In this document: piece by piece, positions 1 to 5,404 of the stretch
How the letters are laid out: each line of letters opens with the position of its first letter
Numbering within the stretch: position 1 is the first letter of the stretch
Origin: an uncultured Lachnospiraceae bacterium
Lineage (GTDB): Bacteria > Bacillota_A > Clostridia > Lachnospirales > Lachnospiraceae
Assembly (NCBI GenBank): GCA_902773195.1
Contig: CACYDL010000208.1
Span: forward strand, 1-9,681
Reading direction: 5' to 3'
DNA length: 9,681 bases
Made by a program: the position numbers and the translations under genes
Notes under the pieces: generated by a model
What the model was told of the DNA's origin: nothing
Seen by the model: the letters and a program-made list of their open reading frames with translations, nothing else
The model's database searches: none

Positions 1-3
1 GGG

Positions 4-1557
4 TCAGTTCTCGTTGAACAGATCCGCCAGGATCTCCTCCACCGTCATGGAGGCGTAGCCGTCGGGATCCGTCAGGATTCCTTCGCCGCTCAGATCCCAG
101 CTGAATTTCCCGGTGTTTTCCCCCTCGACGTTCGTCATGACGTCATAGCTTTTGAGCGTCGTCGGATAGCGTCTGCTCCAGGCGGGGTAGTAGGTCTTCA
201 TGTAGCGGTCCGCGATCTGATAGGCCTGGCATTTCTCCGAGGGCCCGATGGCCCCGATCTGGGGGCCGCCTCCCGGCATGCTGGTGTAGCTCAGGGAGGG
301 CGTGGAGTGCAGGATCACGAGGGAGCCGTCGTCCATCGTCCCGATGCAGATCCACACGTGGCCGTCGATGCTGAAGATATCTCCGGGGAGAAATTCGCTG
401 TCCGCCCGCTTTTTCGGCTTTTTCACCTCGCTGGTGATCGTTCCCCATCCCCTGGAGGCAAACGAGTTCGCCATGTTCCTCGAATTGGTCAGGAAGCCTT
501 CGCCGCCGCTCTCCGTGTTGATCGTGTTGTAGACGACCCAGGCGATGTAGGCGGAGCAGTCCACGCCGGCGTAGTTGTACTCGTTGAAGCCGTAGTAGGG
601 ATAGTAGCTGTGCTCCGGATCCTGATTCTCGGGCAGGTCGCCGCTGGCGTAGTCGTGGGACTTGAAGGTGTAGTTGATGGTCTGGGCCTGGAAGAAGTCG
701 ATCCAGCTCTGGGGGACGCCGATCTGGGTCACCAGGCTTCCCGATCCCGTGTCCTGCCAGTTCCAGCCGCCGCCGAACATGTAGAGCGTGGTTCCCACCG
801 GCCGGAAGGCAGTGGCGAGGAAATTCTTCAGCGTGGCGAGGCCCGGCGTATTTCTGACCGGGTAGACGACGTTGGTGGAGACCGGCGTCAGATACATGGA
901 CGTCACGGTGCCTTTGGCGGTGACGATGGCGCGCACGGTCTTGCCGGGGGTCGGCACGTCCTCCTCGACGGTGGCTCCGCCGGCCCGCCAGGTGATTCTC
1001 CACGTCCTGCAGAAGGAAGCCACCCGTCTGACCTTCGAATTGATCTGCAGCGATTTTGAGGCGACTCTGCCGATGATGCCGCAGACGACGCCGTCGTCGC
1101 CGTCCTCGATGGGGGAGGCGTCGATGACGGTGTGGTCCCTCACCGTCATGCGGTAGAGGTAGCCCTCCCGCAGCCGGTTCTGGATGTCGTAGGTCCAGGT
1201 GCTGTCGTGGCTGGGGTCGCCGTTGTCCATCAGATAGGTTCTCTTTTCCCCGTCGACGAAGAATACATACTCGAAGTTTTCCTTTGTCTTGGCATTGACC
1301 GGCGACGTCCCGTAATCCTTGACGCCGAGGTATACCGCGCAGGGAATGTCCTCCGGCTCGGCCGGCGGAGCCTCCTCCGGGTTTTCGGCGGCGGAATCCG
1401 TCCCCGGATCCTCCGCGCCATCCGCCGGCTCCTCCTGATACTCATCCGCGTGCTCCGCGCTTTCTTCCGTATACCCGGCCGTTTCATCGGCCAGGACGGC
1501 CTGCCCGGATGCGGTCAGGATCAGCATGGAAAGCAGCAGACAGAATAATCTCTTCAA
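4..1557 (-). CDS. Secreted NlpC/P60-type cysteine peptidase (517 aa)
   Basis: Likely a cell-wall hydrolase (NlpC/P60, C40-like) that cleaves peptidoglycan peptides outside the membrane. I start it at the TTG at 1557-1555, because GGAGG lies 7 nt upstream and the product opens with a typical signal peptide (MKRLFCLLLSMLIL..., probable cleavage after VLA at residue 23). Residues 24-72 are very acidic and rich in Glu, Ala and Pro, like a wall-spanning linker. About 75-250 is a domain I do not recognise. The catalytic part has Y259-MFGG, then C334 in GVDCSAY, H400 in GHVWI and H417 in ILHST, matching the Cys/His/polar triad order of the family. The Y-x-F-G-G motif and the Cys are about 70 residues apart, much more than usual. 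The reading frame stays open upstream through the tRNA gene, but that extension has no ribosome binding site. The family call is fairly sure; the substrate is inferred. Confidence 0.85.
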   Translation of the reverse strand: MKRLFCLLLSMLILTASGQAVLADETAGYTEESAEHADEYQEEPADGAEDPGTDSAAENPEEAPPAEPEDIPCAVYLGVKDYGTSPVNAKTKENFEYVFFVDGEKRTYLMDNGDPSHDSTWTYDIQNRLREGYLYRMTVRDHTVIDASPIEDGDDGVVCGIIGRVASKSLQINSKVRRVASFCRTWRITWRAGGATVEEDVPTPGKTVRAIVTAKGTVTSMYLTPVSTNVVYPVRNTPGLATLKNFLATAFRPVGTTLYMFGGGWNWQDTGSGSLVTQIGVPQSWIDFFQAQTINYTFKSHDYASGDLPENQDPEHSYYPYYGFNEYNYAGVDCSAYIAWVVYNTINTESGGEGFLTNSRNMANSFASRGWGTITSEVKKPKKRADSEFLPGDIFSIDGHVWICIGTMDDGSLVILHSTPSLSYTSMPGGGPQIGAIGPSEKCQAYQIADRYMKTYYPAWSRRYPTTLKSYDVMTNVEGENTGKFSWDLSGEGILTDPDGYASMTVEEILADLFNEN

Positions 1558-1621
1558 TCTTTTTCCTCCGCTTTCGTGAACAGCTGCGTTCCCCGGCGCA
1601 AGCCGGCAGGGGAACGGCCTT

Positions 1622-1650
1622 ATTATAATCTGTTTTGAAAAATGTAGCAA
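1622..1650 (-). promoter_or_regulatory. Sigma-A promoter of the NlpC/P60 gene
   Basis: On the minus strand TTGCTA (1650-1645) and TATAAT (1627-1622) are separated by exactly 17 bp. Transcription would start near 1615, giving a 5' leader of about 57 nt. It lies downstream of the tRNA terminator, so the gene probably has its own transcript. Confidence 0.75.
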
Positions 1651-1695
1651 CCGCGCGACGGGGGGAGAGCCGGCCGGCGCCCCCGGCGCGAAATG

Positions 1696-1749
1696 GAAAA
1701 AAATCCCGCAACCCTTGAAAATACTGGATTCTCTCGGATCTGCGGGATT
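1696..1749 (-). terminator. Rho-independent terminator of tRNA-Ala
   Basis: On the minus strand AATCCCGCA (1749-1741) pairs perfectly with TGCGGGATT (1710-1702) and runs straight into a T tract (complement of the A run 1697-1703). The 30-nt loop is longer than usual. It begins 7 nt after the tRNA 3' end, so it fits as the terminator of the tRNA transcript. Confidence 0.7.
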
Positions 1750-1756
1750 CTTTATG

Positions 1757-1829
1757 TGGAGATAGTGGGATTCGAACCCATGACCTCCTGAATGCCATTC
1801 AGGCGCTCTCCCAACTGAGCTATACCCCC
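1757..1829 (-). tRNA. tRNA-Ala, anticodon GGC
   Basis: A 73-nt gene that folds into a full cloverleaf. The acceptor stem is GGGGGTA/TATCTCC with G3-U70, the hallmark identity pair of tRNA-Ala. The D arm is GCTC/GAGC, the anticodon stem is CCTGA/TCAGG with loop ATGGCAT (anticodon GGC, reads GCC and GCU), and the T loop is TTCGAAT. The discriminator base is A73. The CCA end is not encoded. The T stem has one A49-C65 mismatch at its base. It has its own promoter and terminator and stands alone, not in a tRNA cluster. No integrase or duplicated 3' end was seen nearby. Confidence 0.95.
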
Positions 1830-1840
1830 AAACAACAAGC

Positions 1841-1869
1841 AGTATATCACAAAAAGTTTCGCGATACAA
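1841..1869 (-). promoter_or_regulatory. Promoter of tRNA-Ala
   Basis: On the minus strand TTGTAT (1869-1864), a 17-bp spacer and TATACT (1846-1841), with a TGA just before the -10 that makes an extended -10 box. The predicted start near 1834 leaves only about 5 nt before the tRNA. Confidence 0.7.
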
Positions 1870-1994
1870 GTATAAAATAAAGTTCTTGCCTCACAAATAA
1901 AAGAAAGCTGCTGTTTCGCGGAATAAGCCTCCTGCCGCGTGTCTTCCGGGCCGCGGTTCCGTTTCCCGCAGGACGCTGCCCGGCAAAGAGGGCG
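1870..1994. other. Intergenic stretch, no gene seen
   Basis: Between the tRNA promoter and the promoter at 1995. Open frames crossing it have no ribosome binding site and no recognisable product. An AT-rich start (about 1870-1910) grades into GC-rich sequence. Nothing else can be supported. Confidence 0.5.
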
Positions 1995-2023
1995 TTGCGC
2001 CGCACTCCCGCAGAGGGTATAAT
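1995..2023 (+). promoter_or_regulatory. Sigma-A-like promoter of a candidate small RNA
   Basis: TTGCGC (1995-2000), 17-bp spacer, then a perfect TATAAT (2018-2023). Transcription would begin near 2030. No protein gene with a ribosome binding site follows for about 400 bp; instead there is a strongly folding sequence ending in six T residues. Confidence 0.6.
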
Positions 2024-2029
2024 GAATCC

Positions 2030-2141
2030 GGGTTTCCCGGTTCTTAGTAAGAGGCCTTAAGCCGCGCGGCACGGGCCGGTCCGCATCCAGTGCACCTATA
2101 TGAGAAAAGTCTGGGAATGCGAGACCGCCGGGAGCTTTTTT
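2030..2141 (+). ncRNA. Candidate structured small RNA, family unknown
   Basis: About 110 nt between a good promoter and a T6 run (2136-2141). The leading sequence 2025-2044 can form a CCGGG/CCCGG hairpin. The main hairpin pairs GGTC-CGCAT-CCAG (2078-2090) with CTGG-(GA)-ATGCG-(A)-GACC (2111-2126), 13 pairs with small bulges, closing a 20-nt A/T-rich loop (2091-2110). Outside it, GGC can pair with GCC. GGCACG (2068-2073) can alternatively pair with CGTGCC (2142-2147) just past the T run, so the ends may refold. I do not recognise it as tmRNA, SRP RNA, 6S RNA, RNase P or a common riboswitch. It could also be a leader of something lost. No downstream gene is obvious. Confidence 0.4.
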
Positions 2142-2255
2142 CGTGCCCTTCCGCAGGCGGATTCCCGCGGCGCCGCCGGCGCCTTCCCCCGGACGGAATC
2201 TCTCCGTCGGACCCTTTCGCCCTCATTTTCCGACAAAGAAGTTAAAAGAGAAATA
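2142..2255. other. Intergenic stretch with small GC-rich palindromes
   Basis: No gene seen. It contains GGCGCC-GCC-GGCGCC (2169-2183) and a 6-bp hairpin GACGGA/TCCGTC with a 5-nt loop (2192-2208). After about 2230 the composition changes sharply to AT-rich. A minus-strand reading frame here is Arg-rich, low in complexity and without a ribosome binding site, so it is not called. Confidence 0.4.
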
Positions 2256-2301
2256 TAAGTTTATGCTTCCCGACATTTTCGGGAACTTAAGCATGAACTT
2301 A
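2256..2301. repeat. Nested inverted repeat upstream of the LysR-type gene
   Basis: Outer arms TAAGTTTATGCTT (2256-2268) and AAGCATGAACTTA (2289-2301) match over 13 bp with a single T/G difference in the same place (a G-U pair in RNA). Inside, CCCGA/TCGGG (2269-2273, 2279-2283) adds 5 bp, leaving a 5-nt bulge AACTT. It lies about 140 bp before the HTH gene in an AT-rich stretch. It could be an operator, an RNA hairpin or a relic of a mobile element. There is no T run directly after it, so it is not a normal terminator. Confidence 0.7.
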
Positions 2302-2351
2302 TAAAACTATGTTCTCGATGTGAAACAATTTAAATATTTTTTTTGAAAATA

Positions 2352-2380
2352 TCGTCAAATCAGCAAAATTGTGATAAAGT
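2352..2380 (+). promoter_or_regulatory. Weak candidate promoter for the HTH-only gene
   Basis: TCGTCA (2352-2357), 17-bp spacer, TAAAGT (2375-2380) preceded by TGA (extended -10 style). The boxes are poor matches. The location, about 65 bp before the ATG in AT-rich DNA, is what makes it plausible. An AT palindrome ATATTTT-TTTTG-AAAATAT (2334-2352) abuts it. Confidence 0.3.
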
Positions 2381-2443
2381 AACAGTTGTGCGGTCCCTGG
2401 GGCCGATGTTGACTTGAAAAACGCGGATTCGAGGTTTACTGAC

Positions 2444-2731
2444 ATGTTGTACAATACTCATCTTGATACTTTGATCCGGGTAGTGGAAGCGGGCAGTTTC
2501 CGGCAGGCGGCCGAACAGATGAATATATCCCCTTCCGCAGTTCTTAAGCAGATCGGACTTCTTGAAAAAGAACTGGGAGTCCGGGTATTTGAACGCTCCA
2601 GAAAAGGCGTCTCCCTCACAAAGGCGGGGGAGTCCATTTACAGGGACGCGATCTTCATCGTCAAATTCTGTGAAGACGCGGCCGTCAGGGTGCGCGAGGC
2701 GGCCGGGAAGGACGTGCTGCCGGGCTCCTGA
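2444..2731 (+). CDS. LysR-type HTH-only DNA-binding protein (95 aa)
   Basis: The protein is essentially only the N-terminal winged HTH of a LysR-type regulator. Residues 7-62 carry the family pattern: VVEAGSFRQAAEQM, the recognition-helix region NISPSAVLKQIGLLEKELG, then VRVFERSRKGVSLTKAG, followed by the start of the linker helix (to about 90). Ordinary family members have about 300 residues with an effector-binding domain; that domain is missing. After the TGA only about 40 bp remain before the terminator, so no frameshifted remainder is present. I choose ATG 2444 because GAGG (2431-2434) lies 9 nt upstream; a TTG at 2414 would add 10 residues but has no good binding site. It may be a native small DNA-binding protein or a truncated, decayed regulator. 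Targets are unknown; the inverted repeat upstream is a candidate. Confidence 0.75.
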   Translation: MLYNTHLDTLIRVVEAGSFRQAAEQMNISPSAVLKQIGLLEKELGVRVFERSRKGVSLTKAGESIYRDAIFIVKFCEDAAVRVREAAGKDVLPGS

Positions 2732-2770
2732 GGAAAAACGCGGGCACGCCCCGTTCCGAAAAATGTGTCA

Positions 2771-2807
2771 AAAAAGCTGCCGGAAAAATAATTCCGGCAG
2801 CTTTCCT
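2771..2807. terminator. Bidirectional terminator between convergent genes
   Basis: A perfect 13-bp stem, AAAGCTGCCGGAA (2773-2785) with TTCCGGCAGCTTT (2792-2804), and a 6-nt loop. On the minus strand it runs into six T residues, so it is strongest for the SGNH hydrolase gene. On the plus strand the T tract (TTTCCTTT) is weaker but serves the HTH gene. Confidence 0.85.
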
Positions 2808-2836
2808 TTGGATTTCCGGACGGCGGCTCCGCGCGG

Positions 2837-4069
2837 TCAGACCGCTCTGCGGTTCTGCTTCCATCCTTCCGTGATATAGTGTATGTAATATTGCGCGTAG
2901 TTGTTTCCGAACTTCGCCGCCAGGTCCGAGTTGTACTTCTTGTAGGCCTTCCAGTCGAATTTCGGGCTGGCCCGGTGACCTCTCTTCATGGCGCTTGTCA
3001 CGAAGTATTTCAGCACCGCCTGGTCGTCGTATTCGTATTCGCGGAATACCGCGGGATGCGTCCGGACGAAATAGTTGTAGTCGTAGACTCTGGAGTAGCT
3101 GGTCCCCTTGTAGATCACGGCGTACTGTCTCATCGTCGTCCTCCCGGTCGCCTTGTATCCGGCCCGGTAACCCTTCTGAATGTAGTGGAGATAATACTCC
3201 TTCCAGTCGTTTCCGAATTTCTGCCGCAGGTATCTGTATTCAAGACGGTAGGACACCGGATCGAATTTTACGCTTCCGCGTCTTCCTTCGGCCATGCCTT
3301 TGTGAAGAAAGTGATCGAAAGCGCCTTCTCTGTCGTGAAGGTACAGCTTGCGGAGATCGGAATTGTATCTCATGTAGTCGGCGAAGTTGTAGACCAGCCG
3401 GTAGTAGGCTTCCGAATTGAGATCCGCGTCCGTATCGTCATTCCGCGGGTTCTTTACGGCGTTGTAGACGAGATTGAAGTACTTGACGCTGCTCGACCGC
3501 TGATAGTGAAGACCGTCGCTCGTCGTCTCCAGATCCGTCAGCATCTTGCTGTAGATATTGACGTACGTCACGTCGGAGCTGAGCTGCTTCCGGATCCTGG
3601 CGTTCCACTGCCGGATGTTCTTGTTCTTCTCGTATTTGTCCTTCTTGTTGTCCACCGGGGTGAGCGACACGTAGTAGGTGTCGGCGCCCTTGGCCTTCCA
3701 GGCCTTTGCCTTGGCGTTGATATACGACGCGTAGTTGTCCGTCTGCCAGAGGTCGAGCACATCGTTGACGCCCATCAGGATGACGACGGCGGTATTTTTC
3801 CGGATTTTGCTCTCGATCCCGGGTACGCCGGTATTCTTCATCCAGACGAGACCCATTCCCGACTTGTAGCGCCAGACGACGCCGCTCCTGGTGCCGATAA
3901 ACTGGTGCATTCCCTCCGTCCTGGAATCTCCGATGAGAATGATGCGTCTGGCGGGGGTCGTTTCGGCTTCCGTCCTGACGGGGGCGAAGGCCGAAATCAT
4001 CAGCGCGAGCGCTGCGGCGGCGAGAATGAAAATGCCTCTGAGGCCGCGGGTATTCTCCGTGCTTTTCAT
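2837..4069 (-). CDS. Secreted SGNH/GDSL-family hydrolase with C-terminal repeats (410 aa)
   Basis: A predicted exported esterase or deacetylase-like enzyme, probably acting on cell-surface glycans. An in-frame ATG lies 6 nt upstream, but GGAGG sits only 1 nt from it and 7 nt from the ATG at 4069, which I therefore choose. Residues 10-35 form a signal peptide. The SGNH blocks are all visible: GDSR at 47-50 (S49 nucleophile), G73, GVND at 100-103 (N102) and DGLH at 185-188 (D185, H188). From about 222 to the end come four diverged repeats of about 40-45 residues with the pattern Y..YN.DL...FG.....Y.HYI..G...GR.A (about 222-266, 268-307, 325-367, 368-410), a surface-repeat type seen in other Clostridia. 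The enzyme class is well supported; the substrate and the role of the repeats (binding or anchoring) are not. Confidence 0.88.
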   Translation of the reverse strand: MKSTENTRGLRGIFILAAAALALMISAFAPVRTEAETTPARRIILIGDSRTEGMHQFIGTRSGVVWRYKSGMGLVWMKNTGVPGIESKIRKNTAVVILMGVNDVLDLWQTDNYASYINAKAKAWKAKGADTYYVSLTPVDNKKDKYEKNKNIRQWNARIRKQLSSDVTYVNIYSKMLTDLETTSDGLHYQRSSSVKYFNLVYNAVKNPRNDDTDADLNSEAYYRLVYNFADYMRYNSDLRKLYLHDREGAFDHFLHKGMAEGRRGSVKFDPVSYRLEYRYLRQKFGNDWKEYYLHYIQKGYRAGYKATGRTTMRQYAVIYKGTSYSRVYDYNYFVRTHPAVFREYEYDDQAVLKYFVTSAMKRGHRASPKFDWKAYKKYNSDLAAKFGNNYAQYYIHYITEGWKQNRRAV

Positions 4070-4100
4070 AGACATACCTCCCTGAATTAATAAAATCTTA

Positions 4101-4128
4101 ACAATTTTGACTACAATTTTAACAATTA
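4101..4128. repeat. Short AACAATT repeats at the SGNH gene start site
   Basis: ACAATTTT occurs at 4101-4108 and 4113-4120, and ACAATT again at 4123-4128, spaced 12 and 10 bp (about one helical turn). They overlap the -10 box, the expected start point (near 4118) and the early leader of the minus-strand SGNH gene. They could be an operator, or simply AT-rich leader sequence. Confidence 0.4.
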
Positions 4129-4153
4129 TACATCAGAAAGGATCATTTGTCAC
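4125..4153 (-). promoter_or_regulatory. Promoter of the SGNH hydrolase gene
   Basis: On the minus strand GTGACA (4153-4148), a 17-bp spacer and a perfect TATAAT (4130-4125). The leader to the ATG at 4069 is about 50 nt. Confidence 0.75.
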
Positions 4154-4207
4154 CCTGATTCTCACGGGCGGGAGGCAGCGCCGTGTCTCACGCGCCCGCC
4201 GCGGGGG

Positions 4208-4236
4208 TTTACAAAACCGAGCCGATCCTGTAAATT
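4208..4236 (+). promoter_or_regulatory. Promoter of the DUF4317 / synthase-like operon
   Basis: TTTACA (4208-4213), 17-bp spacer, TAAATT (4231-4236). It is divergent from the SGNH promoter, with about 54 bp between the two -35 boxes. The leader of about 90 nt contains the hairpin at 4277-4298. Confidence 0.6.
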
Positions 4237-4276
4237 AGGTAACTGTCCCGCCGGAAAAGGGCGGAACGGACGGGCG

Positions 4277-4298
4277 GCGCGCGGAATTCCCCGCGCGC
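4277..4298 (+). other. GC-only hairpin in the operon leader
   Basis: GCGCGCGG (4277-4284) pairs with CCGCGCGC (4291-4298) around a 6-nt loop, about 25 nt before the ribosome binding site. No T run follows, so it is not a terminator. It may stabilise the mRNA or affect initiation. Confidence 0.5.
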
Positions 4299-4333
4299 GG
4301 CGCACCATATCACACGAAAATCCGGGAGGAATC

Positions 4334-5404
4334 ATGGAAAAAAGCGATCTTAAGGAACTGCGGAAAGCGCTCAGACAGGACGGCGGATGCATCAGCTGGG
4401 TCTACGGCCTGTACGTCGATCCGGACAACAACCCCTGCTGGGAAGACGTCGTCCGGCTCGCCGACATGGAGGACGCCGAGAGGTTCCGGCACATCAGCCT
4501 CTTTTCGAGAATTCTGTCCGTGAAGCTGATGAAGGATTCCTTCCCCGTGCCGCTGGAGGCGCAGCAGGACGATCTTCTGTCCCTCCGCTCCGCGCCCGGG
4601 AGGGACGTGTCGGAATTTGAGGCGTTCCGCGACAGGCTGCTGGACAGCTTCAGCCATACGGACCCCTATTACGCCACCCTCGCCCGGGTCATCTATGACG
4701 TGCCCCAAAGATCGACGGACGGGGCCCGGCTGGAGGACGGGGACCGGGTCTACGAGGCCCTTCTTTTTGCGGTCAGCCCCGCCTCTCTGACGAAGCCTGC
4801 CCTGGGCTTCGACGCGGAGCGGGTGGCCGAGCTCGGGAGAAGATGGCAGATCGGGAATCCCTCCGGGGGATTTCTCTATCCTGCCTTCTCCGACAGGGGC
4901 GAGGACAGAAACCAGCTGCTCATCCACTCGAAGACGCCCGAGAGCGAGGACTACCTCCGGAGCTTCTTCGCGGTGTCCGACGAGGCGCAGCCGGTGGGGA
5001 TGAAGGCCCAGAAGGAGATCTTTACTTCCCTGGTCGACCGGCTGGACATGAACCTGGAGAGCGCGGCCTCCTTTACGGAGAACGTCGCGCGGAAGGCCTC
5101 GGAGGCCGACGTGACCTTCCTCGCGAAGGAGGACGTCAGGAAGCTCGCTGAAGAGGCCGGGGCCGGGACGGAGGATCTGGACGAGATCTACGAGGACGTC
5201 GTCGGGGACGTCCCGCTCGGCGCGGCGGCGGTGGCGGATTCCTACGTCACCGTGAAAACCGACACCGTGTATCTCAGAATTCCCGCGGAGAGCGCCCAGC
5301 TCATCGAGACGAGACAGATCGACGGGAGGGACTACATCCTGATTCCTGCGGACGGGGCGGTGACGGTCAACGGGGCCTCCGTGACGGCCGGAAGGAGTCA
5401 GTGA
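4334..5404 (+). CDS. DUF4317 family protein (356 aa)
   Basis: I recognise the DUF4317 pattern common in Lachnospiraceae and relatives: an N-terminal MEKSDLKELRKAL, CISWVYGLYVD around residues 19-29, YDVPQ near 121, LYPAF preceded by GNPSGGF near 174-183, and a C-terminal segment with SAQLIETRQIDGRDYILIPADGAVTVNG. The biochemical function of the family is not known to me. It lacks a signal peptide and membrane segments, so it should be cytoplasmic. The length is slightly short compared with my recollection of about 380-400 residues. GGGAGGA sits 4 nt before the ATG. The stop TGA shares one base with the ATG of the next gene (TGATG), so the two genes are translationally coupled and may act together; that is inference. 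Confidence 0.82.
   Translation: MEKSDLKELRKALRQDGGCISWVYGLYVDPDNNPCWEDVVRLADMEDAERFRHISLFSRILSVKLMKDSFPVPLEAQQDDLLSLRSAPGRDVSEFEAFRDRLLDSFSHTDPYYATLARVIYDVPQRSTDGARLEDGDRVYEALLFAVSPASLTKPALGFDAERVAELGRRWQIGNPSGGFLYPAFSDRGEDRNQLLIHSKTPESEDYLRSFFAVSDEAQPVGMKAQKEIFTSLVDRLDMNLESAASFTENVARKASEADVTFLAKEDVRKLAEEAGAGTEDLDEIYEDVVGDVPLGAAAVADSYVTVKTDTVYLRIPAESAQLIETRQIDGRDYILIPADGAVTVNGASVTAGRSQ

Noticed and set aside
1757..1829. tRNA-Ala as an attachment site for an integrated element
   Set aside because: No integrase gene and no repeated copy of the tRNA 3' end in the window.
1558..1869. N-terminal extension of the NlpC/P60 reading frame by 104 codons
   Set aside because: It runs through the tRNA gene, its terminator and the gene's own promoter. 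The signal peptide and the ribosome binding site place the start at 1557.
2120..2141. Resemblance of GACCGCCGGGAGC to the 3' half of the ZTP riboswitch
   Set aside because: The 5' half of the ZTP motif is absent and no purine or folate gene follows.
2879..4090. Plus-strand 403-codon open frame opposite the SGNH gene
   Set aside because: Val/Arg-rich antisense shadow. The minus strand has the SGNH motifs, signal peptide, promoter and terminator.
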